NCBI GenBank assembly: GCA_964036195.1
Contig: CAXIWS010000001.1
Coordinates: forward strand, 1-64,000
Direction of reading: 5' to 3'
From: Sphaerolaimus hirsutus
Lineage: Eukaryota; Nematoda; Chromadorea; Monhysterida; Sphaerolaimidae
DNA: 64,000 nucleotides
Part shown: positions 11,285 to 25,800 of the stretch, one piece after another
How positions within the stretch are numbered: the first letter of the stretch is position 1
How the letters are laid out: the number at the start of each line of letters is the position of its first letter
Made by a program: the position numbers and the translations under genes
The notes under the pieces: generated by a model
What the model was told of the DNA's origin: nothing
The model's database searches: none
What the model saw: the letters and a program-made list of their open reading frames with translations, nothing else

Positions 11285-12375
11285 GGGGGAGTTATTTTCT
11301 ATACAGAACGATTCTGAGTGAGGGGGGGTGATGTTTGTAATGAAATTTCTTCGCTTGATTTTACAGAGATCAATGCACCACGTAAATATTCTTCCCGTTT
11401 TGCCGTGTTCCAGCAGCCAAAATTTTTTACCTTTCCGTTTTCCGTTTTCCGGCAGCTGAAATTTTTTTACCTTTCCGTTTCGGCATTTCTGGCCCATTTT
11501 TCCGTTTTCGGGCTGAAAAAACTTTACCTTTCCGTTTCTATTTTTTCAGGAAATTTTTCAGTTTTCTGGCTAGATTTTCAGTTTTCTGGCACTTTTCCAT
11601 TATTTTTCTAATCTTTATTTATCTGTTTCCACTATGGTGTATATAAATACCAGGTTCTTGTGTTTCTCTTATATACTCAGCAGACTGCATGCTATTTTTC
11701 TGAAGAAAATGCTCCATTGTCATTGTTTGTAGAATCAAAGATGTACCAAAAAAATTAAAAAGCATTTCAGGAAATGAACATGTTGTGTGTACATGCTACT
11801 GTATTCTCATTTTTAAATATATTTCTCTTTATGTGAAACTGCATGCCGAATACATAAGTAATTTTGGACATACTTTGCAGTCTGCTGAGTATACTTTTTA
11901 CTGTTTCATCAAAGTCCACTTTTGCTAAATTTTTATTGTTGTTGTAGAGTACTTTTGCTACCTTTTGATGATTTTTGTTGGTTCAGTTAAGCTTGAACTA
12001 CAAGTGAAGTTACTGGCATGATCCATAGCTGCAGAATGTATAGCTACCACAATCAAAGCCAAACAGGCAAACCTGCATGCGGGTTTATCTTCTGCAATTT
12101 TTTCCATTTCCATGCAAATTTCACTCTTTTTTCCGTTTCCGTGAAAATTTCGTTTTATTTTTTCCGTTTCCATGAAAATTTCACTTTCCGTTTTCCGTTT
12201 TCCAGCATTTCATTTTTCCGTTTTCCGTTTTCTGGCTGATAATTTTGTTTCACCTTTCCGTTTTCCGCTGAGTGAAATTTTTTTACCTTTCTGTTTTCCA
12301 TTTTCCGTAAAGTGAAAAAATGTTACCTTTCCGTTTTCCATTTTCCGTAAAAATTTTTTTTGACACCCTAGTCGT
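11285..12375. repeat. CCGTTTTCC-rich hAT-type array
   Basis: Strand-asymmetric arrays of TTTTCCGTTTTCCGGC ending in TTTTTGACACCCTA (12371). This is the terminal repeat of the family that has a perfect 8-bp duplication at 20482-21102. The left end is unclear; the 11640-12000 interior is unlike the other copies. Confidence 0.5.
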
Positions 12376-12639
12376 CGCACTATTGGAGAGGTCGCTTTAT
12401 TGGAGGCCTGTCGGCAAAATAAAGAATTTACGGTACCTATCTTTACATTTTTGCACTCTGTTGAGTTTGTTGCTAGTTGCTATTTGTTTGTGAGGACTTC
12501 CACTTCAGATGGGGAAGTTATACGAGCAGGGGCTCTTCCTTTCCGTATCATTTAATCATGTAAATTCACACTTGCTATTATATGTACTTTCCCAAACCAA
12601 CAGTTTGGCAGCACTTGAAGCGTAGAAGAAGTTTGTCTT

Positions 12640-12905
12640 CATTTTCAACATGGCCTAACGGCGGCTGAGACATGGTCGTTGCCCCGCCTAGTGCGCCTAA
12701 AAAGTGCCAAAAGCGCCATGACGCTTTTCCGACCCCCAGCGCCAAGCGCCAATGGCGCCAGAGCAAAATGGCGCTTGTTGCTTTGGCGCTAGCGCGAAGC
12801 GCCAGCGCCAGGCATTTTGTTCCTGGCACCTGTCAAAAATAGCGCCAAGCGCCAAAAAAGCGCTGTTGCGATTTTCATGGGCATGGCGCCAAGCGAAAGA
12901 TGTGC
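12640..12905. repeat. GGCGCC palindrome array
   Basis: Interleaved AGCGCCAAGCGCC/GGCGCTTGGCGC words like the interior of the TAGTGATGG hAT-type family. Termini are not recognisable, so this is a decayed copy. The long frames across it are low-complexity. Confidence 0.5.
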
Positions 12906-13080
12906 AGTGCCCTCTGATATGGAATAACATCAGGAAACTGCACTGCACTAACAGTTAACTATGTGCATTAGGTAACTGGGCAACAGACAATGCGATCCTA
13001 CATACCTATAACAATGTAGCACTTGCCAACAAGTGTTCACAACAGTAGTCTCACCTATATTTTACCTACCTATTTATAAA

Positions 13081-13345
13081 AAATAATGGATGTTTTAGCC
13101 CGACCGCATTTTCATACTGACCAGTCAGTGTGTGCACAAGAATCAGCAAAGTAAATATGCAATTACTTAAAAAGTGAAAATACTGCATATTATTTACCTG
13201 CAAAATTAAATTGCAGGTTTGGACGGGGATGCAGATGCAATGAAATCAGACACGGGTGAAACAATATTTTTAATTGGAAAAAAACATATTTAGAGCAAAC
13301 TGCTGCATTTTTATTTGCTGAATATTGGAATGACCACCATTTCAT
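13081..13345 (+). promoter_or_regulatory. Conserved upstream block of Gr-1
   Basis: About 250 bp that recurs upstream of Gr-2 (about 31640-31880) and of the broken Gr-3 (about 51661-51905). Shared words in the same order: CAGTCAGTGTGTGCACAAGA (13122), then GGATGCAGATGCAATGAAAT, then AACAATATTTTTAATTGGAA, then CTGCTGCATTTTTATTTG. It could be a promoter or an untranslated first exon. Confidence 0.5.
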
Positions 13346-13872
13346 TTATTGAAGCATAAATAGATGAAATTTTCCAGAGACAGTTTTATCTATCCATGTT
13401 CTGGGACCAAACCAAGACTCTCATTTGATCTCTCACATCTCATTTTACTTCGCTTTTAACTTTTTACTAACCATTTCACTTCTCAAATGTTTGTTTTTTA
13501 CTTGTCCACTTTTGGAATTAACATTTGGGCCAGTCCCGCAGGTGGATTACTAAGTCTAAAGTCAAGAGTAATGTAACATGATTAATGGCAAGCTAAGAGT
13601 AAAGTTAAAAGTCAAGAGTAAGGTACTTGTCTACTTGAATGGCCCCAGGGTAAGCAGAACATCCGACACACATCTTCGGAATGTTTTCAGTTGACAGAGT
13701 GTGCAATTTGCATGAGTTCATTGAAAAGTTTAGATGGCATATTTATTTAGGTATTACAATAAGCGCAGGTAAATGACCAGTGAAAAAAAAGTCTTCATAT
13801 TGACACAAATAACTGCATTGCAGAATCTTTAAATGAATGGCCGCTAATGAAATCCTGAAGTCATATCTAACA

Positions 13873-16800
13873 ATGACAGAGCTATCAACATATGTCAATG
13901 TACACAACAAATTACCCTCACTGACAATTTATATATTAAAATTCTTGCAGATAAATTTGCTGAATCTCCCAATAAATCGCAGAAAGTTCGGAAAGTGGGA
14001 ATGCATAAAGCTGCCAATTTTCCTGATAATACAAACTGCAGCCATTATAAGTACGTGGTTTTTACATTAGGTAGTACGTTAGTAGGTAGTAGGTTTTTAC
14101 GTTAGACAAAAACACATAAAAATCAAAAAACAAATTTGCAAAGGGTTTGCTATCGTTACTGGTGTGGTGGCTGATAATGGCACCCTGAAAATTCTGAGAT
14201 TCTCAACCCAACTGCAAGGTATAGAAAAGTGTATTAGCACAAGTGTCAGTCAGCTCTAGGTAGTGGTGGAAAAGCGCCAGAAAAAAGGGCGCCAGGCGCC
14301 AAAGGCGCCACAGAAAAAAGGCGCCAAGCACCAAGGGTGCCCTGACGCCTTTCAGAATGTGGGCGCCAGGCGCCAAGTGCGTCACGGAAAAAGAGCGCCA
14401 AGCGCCAATGGCGCCATGGCGCGGCGCCCTATAGCGCCTCAAATAGCGCCAGCGCCATGGCACCATTCCATCACTAGCTCTAGGGTGTCAAAAAATTGTA
14501 TATGGAAAACGGAATTTTTTTGCACTTGCTGGAAAACGGAAATGGATAAATTTTTTGGCACTTCGCAGAAAACGGAAACGGAAAAAAATTCAGCGGCCCG
14601 AAAACGGAACGGAAAACATAGAAAATGTGCCTGCGGAAAACGGAAAATGGAAATGTGTCGCTCTAGTCAGTCAGTAGTCAGTACTGAGCCTTTGCATGGT
14701 TAAAAAATAGGTGCCACACACACATCAAAAATGTTCAAGTCTTCCGACAAGCATAGATCCAGTCATAAATGTTCAACTGTTCAAAATGGTACGCAGGCGT
14801 TACATACAACGTTGCATGTCCAATCAAAAGCATGTTTGCAAAAAGGCAGATTGATTTCAACAATTTAGTGCTCGATTTGACTATTTCAATCCATGGGCTT
14901 GGGTTCACGGTTTTCCTCCTGTTGTGTATCTTCACCACCAGCATTTCTAGTAATTTGCACAAATTTTTGGTTAAGTGCTCTGCCTCCAGCAATGTGCACT
15001 TGAAGGGACAAACACATGTAAAATGTACACTGTATCTGATGATCACGTTGTTAACCGTTTTTTGGAATTTTTATAATACGATGGCAGCTGAATATGAATA
15101 TGAATCCGATAAAAATTGTCTAGACCACTTTGGCATAGCATCTAACACCAGTATTTACCATGGGATGAATCTTAGTGTAGGTATTGATAATATATATTTT
15201 GGGATAACTGTTGCAAGAATTTTTTTCAATTTTTATAGTGTGTTTGTTGTCTGTTTGATTCACATATTTCTCAGCTCATGCTTGCAAGTACTTGATGACA
15301 GCATCAAAATAATGCAGGACACTTTTTTCATCAGCACTGAACAAGTGCCATTAAAGAAAACAGCTCTACAAGAGCTTTTTAAGAAATTCATTGAGTTAGA
15401 AGACCTGACACAACTGGCCAATGGAATATGTGCCCCATACATTTTTCTCATTATTCTCCTTGACTTTCCACTTCTCACGTCTGAGGTGTTCTTTTTGCTG
15501 ACAAGTCATAACCATAATCAATGGGAACAAGTGATCATGTTTTCACAATTTTTATTAAAGAGCCTCCCGATGCTTTGGGCAGCTGCCAATTTAACTGAAC
15601 AGGTTTGTAAAAAAATATTTGTGCATTTGACCACACAAAGTGTCGCTACCCATGAATTGGGGTGGGTGAATACCAAGTGGGTAGCCGAAAAATGTCGCTG
15701 AGAGCATAGTAGTTAAAACGTATTTACTTTTACTCGATAAATACGTATACTCGAGTACAGAGCAGAGTTGCAAAAACGTATTTACGTTTACCCAAAATAC
15801 CCGGTTATTCGGGTATTTATAATTACGTTTACGTTTACGCTTTCCAAAAATACCGTTATGTTTTGTTACGTTTTCTTGGCACAATTACCCGGGTACCAGA
15901 GAAAACGTAAAAAATAAGTTAACGGAACTGTATTATTTGACAAATGTAGTGTATTATGATGAGTTCATCATGCTTAAATGATAAGAGAGTGCCAATTCCG
16001 CAAGTGGAGAACTGTAACAATTTATAAATTGTGAGTGAGAAGTTTAAACTTGAGAGGGATGTAAATTTATGAGTGAGAAGTGAAATGAAGTCAAAAGTCA
16101 AAAACGTGTTTAGTGTCTTCTCGTGACCTGCCATGCCTTCTTTAACTTGCCATTTCACTTGCCACTTATAAATGTACTGTTACTTTACTTTTTACTTGCC
16201 ATCTCCCACTTAACAAATTGGCATCATAAATATGACCCTACACCCACTAGTTGACAACGACGCCAAATCTCAACCGGTTCCGATCCAATCCCAATTCAAT
16301 ATCGCGATCCCATAAATTCGATATAAAATATACCGTATTACCTCGAATTATCCCCCCCCTTGAATTAACCCCCCCCTCGAATTAACCCCCCCTCAAAATG
16401 GGCTGGGGAAATAATAAACCCCCCCCCTCGAAATACCACTTCGGAATGATGTACGTCATGTACATAATAAATACGTCATGTATGCAATGTACATGATGTA
16501 TATTACTGTTAATTTGCATTGCAGCTACACATAGACTAGTTTGTGTAGCTATCTACGTTTTTATGTCCAAATATATCCTGTTTGGACACATTTATTACCT
16601 GTTTTGTGTATGCAAATGCCTACTATTTACTACGATCCTTACGAAAATTTCTGACGAAATAATAAACCCCCCCTTGAATAAACCCCCCCCTCGAATTAAC
16701 CCCCCCTCAAATTTTGCTGGCGAAATAATAAACCCCCATGGGGGTATTTCGAGGTAATATGGTAGATGAAATACAGGTATGTATAGGTAAACAGATGATG

Positions 16801-19800
16801 TCGAAGAAGATCATAGGAACACACATAATGTTGTAAAAATGTTCTTTTTATATTCTGTGATAGTGGTAGCACTTAATATTAATTTTTACGTTTACGTTTT
16901 ATTTTACGTATTCCCAGGTATTTTAAAAATACCTTACGTTTTAGTATTTATACTCCAAAATTTGATAAGGTATTTACGTTTACGTTTACGTTTTCCAAAA
17001 ATACCAGTATTTGTACAACTCTGGTACAGAGTAAATACGTTTACGTTTCCTCCGAAAAAAGTTCTGGTACTCGCTTTTACGTATACTTTTTGAAAGTATG
17101 CGAGTACAGAAAACGTATTTTTAAGGGACAGAAAATGTTATTTTGCCAGACAGTACTTTTTGAAAATTTGGAAAGTGTATTTACACGTATGCCTATGCTT
17201 TCTAAAAATACCGGTATGTTTACAACCAACGATGGGTAAGTTCTCCAAGAAAAAACACTTTCTGTGTTTTGAGTTTTTCAAAAATGAATACCTGTGTTTT
17301 GAGTTTTTTCTCGAAAAAAACTTGAGTAACTCTGTTTTTATTTCTGTGTTTTTTGTAAACACTCGAGTTTTTTGAGTTTTTTACTAAAAAACTCGAGTTT
17401 TTTCCCAAAAAACTTGAGTTTTTCCAAAAAATTATGATTTACAGCATTTCTATGTGGAAACATTGGTTTTCTTATAAAATATTGGTTTTGCACATGTTTT
17501 AGCACCACATAACATCTGTGTATTCATTCAAGTGTCAAAAAAGTCCATAAAAATTTCCACAATGAGGACATCCACATCACAACACCAGCATCAACAAAAT
17601 GCCCAGAAATGACAATTTACGCAGTACTCCAAAATTCTTCAATGGATGTGCACTGTATGGAAGGCTACAGAATTGATTTTAACTACAACTACTGTATTAC
17701 CTTGAAATGGGGGTTTATTATTTCACCAGCAAATTTTGACAGGGGGGCTTATTTGAGGGGGGTTATTATTTTGTCAGAAAATTTCATAAGAATCATGGTA
17801 AATAGTCGGCATTTACATACCCAAAACAGGTTATAAATGTACAAACAGGATATATTTGAAATAAATGTGTAGATAGCTGCACAATCTAGTAAACTGCCGG
17901 ACGAAAATATTGAGAAATCGTGCTTTAAATCTTTGACGGTTTTTTCCTACCCCCACGATAACTTTGTAGCGGTGCCACCCGCATCAAAATGTAGCCATAA
18001 CATTTCTCTACAGGAACCCCCGGGGGGACCCCTGTAGCTGCTTTGACGCGGCCGCAGGGGCGCCTCCGGTAAAAAATTTTCATTTTTGGGGTGGTCAAAA
18101 AAAATGAGAAATTCAAACCCATTTTTTTTGCGCTCTTTACACATGGTGTGTAAAGAGCGCAAGAGGATGTCGTTTGGATATTCCTGTACAGAAATGCACG
18201 GGCTATCGTTTGATACGGCTCGCGACGCTTGTATCATGAAATTTTTGGGGTAAATTTGACTTCTAAAATTATCGCCGTTTTCGGTCAGTTTTTCACGATT
18301 TTGACACCATTTTGTCGAGTGCCAGCCTGAATCTGCATGGAGGGGCGCGAAAATTAAACAACAGATGCACAAAAATATGGCGCATCTTTCTACACGCTTC
18401 AAATTCCACAAAACCGCCCTAGAAAAAAGTTTTATATGAACACAAAAAAACTTTTTGTTGTCCAAAAAGACGTTCAGGTTCAGGTGGCCCTGGCAGTGCT
18501 CCTACAGCAGCAGACAGGCCCACACCACGCGCTCGCGGTTCTGGCGATCCTTAAGAATGACTCTGCGTGGGCCACGAGGGATGGGAAGCCCCTCGTGGCC
18601 ATGTAGCGCGCACGGACCTCAGACAGACGCGGCACCGAAAAAGTTAGTTTAAGTGTTCAAATACAACTTTTTTTGAGGGTGGTTTTGTGGAATTTGGAGC
18701 GTGTAGAAAGATGCGCCATGTTTTTCTGCATCCTTCATTCAATTTTCGCTCCCCTCCATGCAGATTCAAGCTGGCACTCAACAAAATGGCGTCAAAATCG
18801 CTAAAAACCGACCAAAAATACATCAATCTTCGCAGTCAAATTTACCCCAAAAAAATTAGGATACAAGCATCGCCAGCCATATCAAACGAAAGCCGGTGCA
18901 TTTCTGTACAGGAATATCCAAACGACATTCTCTTGCGCTGTTTACACAACACGTGTAAAGAGCGCAAAAAAAATGGGTTTGAATTTCTCATTTTTTTTGA
19001 CCACCCCAAAAATGAAAATTTTTTACGGGAGGCGCCCCTGCAGCCACATCAAAGCAGCTACAGGGGTCCCCCCGGGGGTTCCTGTAGAGAAATGTTAGGG
19101 CTACATTTTGATGTGGGTGGCCCACCCAAAAAATTACTCTGGGGGGGAATGAAAATCGATTGAAATTTTAAAACGCGATTTCTCAATATTTTCGTCCGGC
19201 AGTTTACAGTCTATGTGTAGCTGAGATGCAAATTAGCAGTAATAAATACACCATATACATTGGATAATACATGTACATCATCCCAGAGGGGGGTATTTTG
19301 AGGGGGCTTATTATTTTGCCATTCCATTTTGAGGGGTGTTAATTCGAGGTAATATGGTATACTGAAACATGTTGAAACTTAAATTGTCAATTCCACCAGG
19401 ATATGTGCAATTGTGCATGCCATCTTTAATTTCTTCTTTGTTCCATAATAAAATATGAATACATTTATGTACATATTATTTACATATACCGTATTTCCTT
19501 GAATAATCCCCCTGGGGTATTATTATTTCATCAGACACTTTTGAGGGGGGGACTATTCGAGGGGGGAATTATTCAAGGGGGGAATTATTATTTCGTCAAA
19601 ATTTTCAAGCATGTTTCCATCAACTCATTTCCCAAATGATGCTTTATAAACACAATAAAGTGCCATTTTTGTTAAAATTAGGTAGAACAAATTAATCAAA
19701 TCTTTAAAGGGGGGGGGGATTTTTCGAGGGGGGGAATTATTATTCCCTCACTCATCTTACAGGAAGGATTTTTCGAGGGGGGGGAATTATTCAAGGGGGG

Positions 19801-22800
19801 AACTATTCAAGCAAATACGGTACTATACATGCATATCTTATCTTGTTGAATTAGTTTAAGCGGCGTTGACACTGCGAGCTGTGCCAACAAATTTTTTTCT
19901 GTCGGCAATGCTCATTTTGTCACGACAACGCACAAATTTTTCAAAATTTTTGCGTGTGCCGACAAAAAAGCCTCGTTATCGGCTTTTGTCGGTTGGGTCT
20001 CGTTGAATGTTTTACTCCTGACTGTTGTCGTCACAGAAAAACCGTTCACAGCTTGTGACGGCTACGTGACGACAAACAGTCACATCATTGATCCGACCAC
20101 CATTGTTTTTGCTCAATTTGTCGGTTCGGGTCTCGTTAACGAGACCCGAACCGACAAATACATAAAATACCAAAAATTGCTGTATCTTGCTTGATTCTGA
20201 TGCCGTCCGGGAATGTTGTGGTTTGGGGTCTGGGCTATGACGGATTGTTTTGCTTTGCCCCAATAATCCCCCAATCCCGAGGTAAGGGGGGTCTATAAAA
20301 AGAGATATTTTGCATTGACTTTGAATCCTTATAACTCGGCCATTTCTGGGCCGATTAGAATCGTTAAACACTTGAGATGATCAGGACAACCTACAGATTC
20401 AATTTTTGATGACGGATTAGCGATGTCTAAATTCCGTATGCCGATTTGGCCCGGTTTTTGAACATGAAAAATAATCATAATTAGGGTGTCAAATTTCTGT
20501 TTTCTGTTTTCTGTTTCCGTTTTCCGCAGGCAAATTTTTTCCGTTTTCCGTTCCGTTTTCCGGCTGCTGTAATTTTTTTTTCCATTTTCCAGCCAATTTT
20601 TTTTCCGTTTCCGTTTTTCCGGCTCATTTTCCATTTTCCGGCTAAATTTTCAGTTTTTCCGCCTTTTTTCCGTTTTCCAGCTCAATTTCCAGTTTTTGCC
20701 ACCCTTTTTCCATTTTCTGCCTCAATTTTCTGTTTTTACACCTCATTTTACCATTTTCTGGCTCAACTTTCTGTTTTTTGTTCCAACCAAACTGGTAAAC
20801 AGTCATGCAGATTGTCAATTATGTACATAATTTTCTGTTTCCAGCAAAATTTCAGCAAATTTTATCCGTTTTTTGGCAAAATTTCAACAAATTTTTCCAT
20901 TTCCATGCAAATTTCATTTTTCCGTTTCCGTTTTTCCGGCCCCTTTTCCCGTTTTCTGGCCACTGAAATTTTTTTTCCGTTTCAGTTTCCGTTTTCCGCC
21001 AAGTGCAAATTTTTTTCCGTTTTCCGTTCCGTTTTCCGGCCGCTGAAATTTTTTTTCCGTTTCCGTTTCCGTTTTCCGTGAAAAATTTTTTTTGACACCC
21101 TAATCATAATAATAATTTTTTGACAGTTTTTGAACATGTTATCATATACTTCAAACAAAAATAATAAATCTGGCCCAAAAATTAATTCAATATCTCTTTC
21201 AAGTAAAAAATAGCACCTCAAACTTCCACCTCCAAACCATGAATATAAATTTAAAACAAAAAATATAAATGAAGAACAAAGCATGCGAATTCATAACTCT
21301 ACATTTCAGCCATTTCTAAGCTGATTTTCACCTATGAATGCTTAAAATGATCATAATGACCTGTAGATTTCATTTTTATATTCTGATTATCTGTATGCGC
21401 TGTTCTTCATTCATTTATTCATTTATGCAGTTATTTTATGAGTGAGAGGCGGAAGTTCAAAGTGCTATAACTTTTAGTTGGAAAGGGATATTTAAGTAAT
21501 TTTTGGGCCAGATTTATTCTTCTTGTCTAAAGTATATGATAGCATGTTCCAAAAATTATTTTATGATGTTTGAAAACTGGGTCAAATCGGCATACGGAAT
21601 TTTAGACATCACTAAACTGACCACAAAAATTGAATCTTCAGGTCGTTCTGATAATTTTGAGTGTTGAACGATCCAAATCGGCCCAGAAATGGCTGAGTGA
21701 TTAAGCTTCAAAACCAGATCATCCATGCAAAATGATCACCTTTTTTATAGTCCCCCCTTATCGGGACTGGGGGATTATTCGAGCAAACCAAAACCGTCTG
21801 TCATAGCACAGACCCCAAACCCCAACATAATTGAACAGCATCAAAATCGGCCAAGGTACGACAGAATGGGACACGTGAATGTACATATGTACAATCACAA
21901 AAAATCATCACTAATTAGTTTACACCCTAATACTTACCCATCCCAAAACACCTCATATTAAATTTCAACAAAAAATAGCATTCAACAGAAAATTGATTCA
22001 TATGGAAATGTCTAGTGCCCAATATCACCTTATATATGCACATACTCACTAGGGATGGCAAGTGTTTTTTAACCATCTTTTTAATAAAAAATGTTGTTTT
22101 TAAACAAACCAGAGGCATCAAAACTAGGGTGTCAAATTTCCGTTTTCCGTTTCCTTTTTCCACAGGCCAAATTTTTCCGTTTTCCGGCTGCTGAATTTTT
22201 GTTTCCATTTTCCATTCCGTTTTCCGGCCACTTTTTTTCCCGTTTCCGTTTTTCCAGCTCATTTTTTTCCATTTTCCGGCTAAATTTTCAGTTTTTCTGT
22301 CTTTTTTCCATTTTCTGCCTCAATTTTCTGTTTTTCCTCCTCATTTTTTTTTCTGGCTCAACTTTCTGTTTTCTGTTCCAGCCAAACTGGTAAACATTCA
22401 TGCAGATTGTCAATTTTGTAAATTTTTTCTGTTTCCAGCAAAATTTCCACAAAGTTTTTCTACTTCCAGAAAAATTTCAGGAAATTTTATCCATTTTCTG
22501 GCAAAATTTCAGCAAATTTTTCAATCTCTGCAATTGACACCCTAGGCATTTTTAGTGTGAAAGCTTTCATTTGTTCATGCTATTGTGTAATAATAAGCTG
22601 TGATATGTTAGTTAGTATATAATATCCAGCCACTGTGCTCCCACATACTTCTACAGTGTGAAAAGTCATTTTCAATGTATTGGCCTTTTCTTATAACCTT
22701 ATTAAAGCAATATTCCATGCAAAACTTGACTTGAAGTCACAAACATCAGACAAAATGCAATATACATAACAAGTCGACAAAAAATGGGTATTTTTTGCAA

Positions 22801-25800
22801 TAAAAATCACTTTTTTGCAGAAAAGTGCCATTCCTGGCAAATCTTTATGTCCGGCCCGGGAACGGGGGGGGGGGTGGCCGCCACCCCCCCCCCCCTGCGT
22901 ACGTCCTTGCTTAGCCATCACTTGAAACGTGTGTTCTGCATTGTACAGATCACAAACTACGGTATTTGTCATGTACGTTCTCTTTACACTCAATTTTAGG
23001 GGGGGGGGGGGGTATTTTGAGGGGGGGGGTATTATTTCCTCAGCCGAATTTCAGGGGGGTATTTCGAGGGGGGGGGAATAATTCGAGGTAATACGGTATT
23101 TATATTTATTGTGATTGTCAAAAATATAAATCACGGGTTATTTTTTTAATGCTATTTGTTGTTTGTAATGTAAACACCTTCCCGATCAAGTCCGGCCCCC
23201 TATTTTTATTTTCACTTCGCACGCCCTATCTCTGGTTGTGGGCGGGGTGGAAAGCTAATACTTGTGGGGTATATAAATAGGTGCAACCCCCCACTACCCC
23301 TCATGAATAAATGGGGCAGCGGCGACTAACTATAGAGGGGGTTGCCGTATATGTGAAAAATTTTGCGGCATTTTCACTGTCCCGCACAGGTCTGGCCCCC
23401 AGTTTATTTCTCACGCTATGGCTTGAAAAAGGGGCGTCAGGCACCAATAACGCTACAGGAAATAGGTGCCATGGCGTGGCACCACTTGGCTACCTCAAAT
23501 GGCACCAGTGCCATGGCCCTAAGCCACAAACATTCCACAAACACCCACCCCCTAAGCAGCAGACAAGAAAAAGAACTTGGCAAATTTAAAAATTCACTTT
23601 TTGCTTTTTAGGATGTTCTCAAGAGTGGGGTATAAGGTTCCAAGCTGCGTAAAAAACTTTACCTCTCAAATGCCTCAATTATAAAATTTACTTGGGGTGA
23701 ACTTTATGATGTCAAAATTATGCCATTACAGGAACAAAAATTGTCAAAATGTTCTATTTTGAATTAACCCCACGTAAATTTTCTAATGGAGGCATTTTTG
23801 GGGTATAGTTCTTTACACAACTAGGAACCTTAAACCTTCCTCTATAAAACACCCTAAACCAGCGGGTCAAGTTTGTCACAAAATAAAAGCGAAAAAACCT
23901 TTTAAAATTTAAGGTTTGGGATTGGGAATAAATATCGAGGCATTGGGATTAGTGATATAATGGTGCCATGGCACTGGCGCCATTTGAGAAGGTCATTAGC
24001 ACTTAGCACCATTTTCATATGGCATTATTGGCGTCTGACACCCCTTTTACAAGCCATAGCGTAAGAAACAAACTGGGGGCCGGACCTGTTGGGACAGTGA
24101 AAATGCCGCAAAATTTTTTCACATATACAGCGACCCCCTCTATAATGAGTCGCCGCTGCCCCATTTATTCATGAGGGGTAGTGGGGGGTTGCACCTATAT
24201 ACCCCAGAAGTATTAGCTTTCCACCCCTCACACAACCGGAGATACGGCATGCGAAGTGAATATAAAAATAGGGGGCCGGACTTGATCGGGAAGGTGTTTA
24301 CGTTGAAAAATGCGACAAAAAACACCATATATAACAGTCTACAGACTTCAATAAGTAGGTCAATGGTATTTGGTTGGAAAGAAAGTTCTGTCTGTTTCTA
24401 GAAACAAAGCGGAGCATAAAAGCAGACAGACAGAACTTTCTTTGCAACCTAATATAAACAACGTTATAACAAAACACAGTCATTGTTTTTAACGTGTGTT
24501 ATGCATTACCAGTTCACAAAAACACACCTTTTGTCATGTACGTTCTATTTACACTCAATTTGGGGGAGGGTATTTCGAGAGGGGGTTTATTAATTTGTAG
24601 TGCCCATTTTTCGGGGGGGGGGGGTATTTCGAGGAAATACGGTATTCTACATTGCCAGGATGATAAACTGCAACTGTCATTTATGTTCTCTATAACTCAA
24701 TTTATACACATTTAAAATTTAAAAATTTACTCATTGTTGTCACAAAAAACACGTTCGCAGCTCTATGAGGACAAGCAAAAACAAAAATCAACCTCCCGTG
24801 ATGACATTGAGTCTCGTGTGACGACAAGCGCTCATCGTCGCATTGTCGCCAATCAAAAGATTGTGCCAACAACAAGATTTTTTCAATCCAAAAAAGCGAA
24901 CCGACAACGAAATATTTTTCAAATGCTTATAACTCTCGAACGGAATGTACGATTTATCTGAAATTTGGCATGTGAGTGCACTTAATTAGTGAGTATACTT
25001 CACTGTTTTTTCTTGCAGATATAGAACTTAATTACGAAATTATGGAGCTTTTTCACTTTTTGATTTGTCGGCACATTTTGCAGTGTAAACGCCGCTTTAG
25101 CTGAATTCATGTGAATTCAACCACTTCGCTGAAAAAACTCAAAAAACTCAAAAAACTTTTCTGTGTTTCCGTGTTTCTGTGTTTCTGTGTTCTCCAAAAA
25201 AAACTCATTTGAGTTTTGAGTTTTTCAAAATTTGTGAGTTTCCGTGTTTCTGTGTAAAACAAAAACACAGAAACTCAATGAGTTTCTGTGTTCAATTTCT
25301 GTGTTTTTTCCATCGTTGATGTTACTGCCAATTTGCACTGCAGCTACACATAGACTAGTTTGTGTAGCTATCTACGTTTTTATGTCCAAATATACCCCGT
25401 TTGGACACATTTATTACCTGTTTTGGGTACGCAAATGCTTACTTTTTACTACGGTCCTTACGAAATATACTGTCGAAATAATAAAAAAACCCTCGAATAC
25501 CCCCCCCCTTTGCTGGTGAATTGATAAACCCCCATGGGGGTATTTCTAGGTAGCTATGTATCTATCCGACCCCTGCGAGGGTCAAAAGTCAAGATACCTA
25601 GGTATGTTGAACCCATGTCACAAGTCAACATCCAAATTTTTTTATTCATCTGCATGCTTGAAGCTATACATCGTTTTATGGCCTTGCATGCAAGATTCTG
25701 AGATTTTGTAAAAAATTTGTAAAATGGTTTCATTTTATTTTATTTTTGACATTTCAGAATAAAGTAAAATGAAACATGAATAAAATTAAAATAAAATAAA

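Larger units (their letters stand above)
15707..17160. mobile_element. CAGAGTTGTTAAAACG-type element, outer copy
   Basis: It begins ATAGTAGTTAAAACGTATTT and continues after the nested copy with GTTTCCTCCGAAAAAAGTTC and GCGAGTACAGAAAACGTATT, as in 27930-28446. The right end is not clear. Confidence 0.5.
17690..19359. mobile_element. TACCGTATT MITE, type A, split by a foldback
   Basis: Left half 17690-17889 and right half 19207-19359 give the usual type-A element with TACTGTATT and AATATGGTA ends and TA flanks. The foldback at 17890-19206 sits inside it. Confidence 0.75.
19859..25096. mobile_element. AGCGGCGTT hAT-like element split by nested insertions
   Basis: Ends AGCGGCGTTGACACTGC and GCAGTGTAAACGCCGCT. 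Flanking 8-mers TTAGTTTA and TTAGCTGA differ at two positions, so it is old. Arms about 19859-20180 and 24730-25096 share words such as TTGTCGGCAC and TGTGACGACAA. A relative (AGGCGGTGTTTAC ends) is at 42661-43142. Insertions fill 20183-24644. Confidence 0.55.

Noticed and set aside
14769..14796. ATG at 14769 as the Gr-1 start (and 35133 for Gr-2)
   Set aside because: A TAA lies directly before it in both genes, and the acceptor GCAG at 14796/35160 puts these codons in the intron; exon 1 of both genes joins in phase.
17947..19163. Two ORFs of 158-172 codons in opposite directions
   Set aside because: They are the two arms of one foldback element and encode the same peptide; there is no independent gene, although an ancient coding origin is not excluded.
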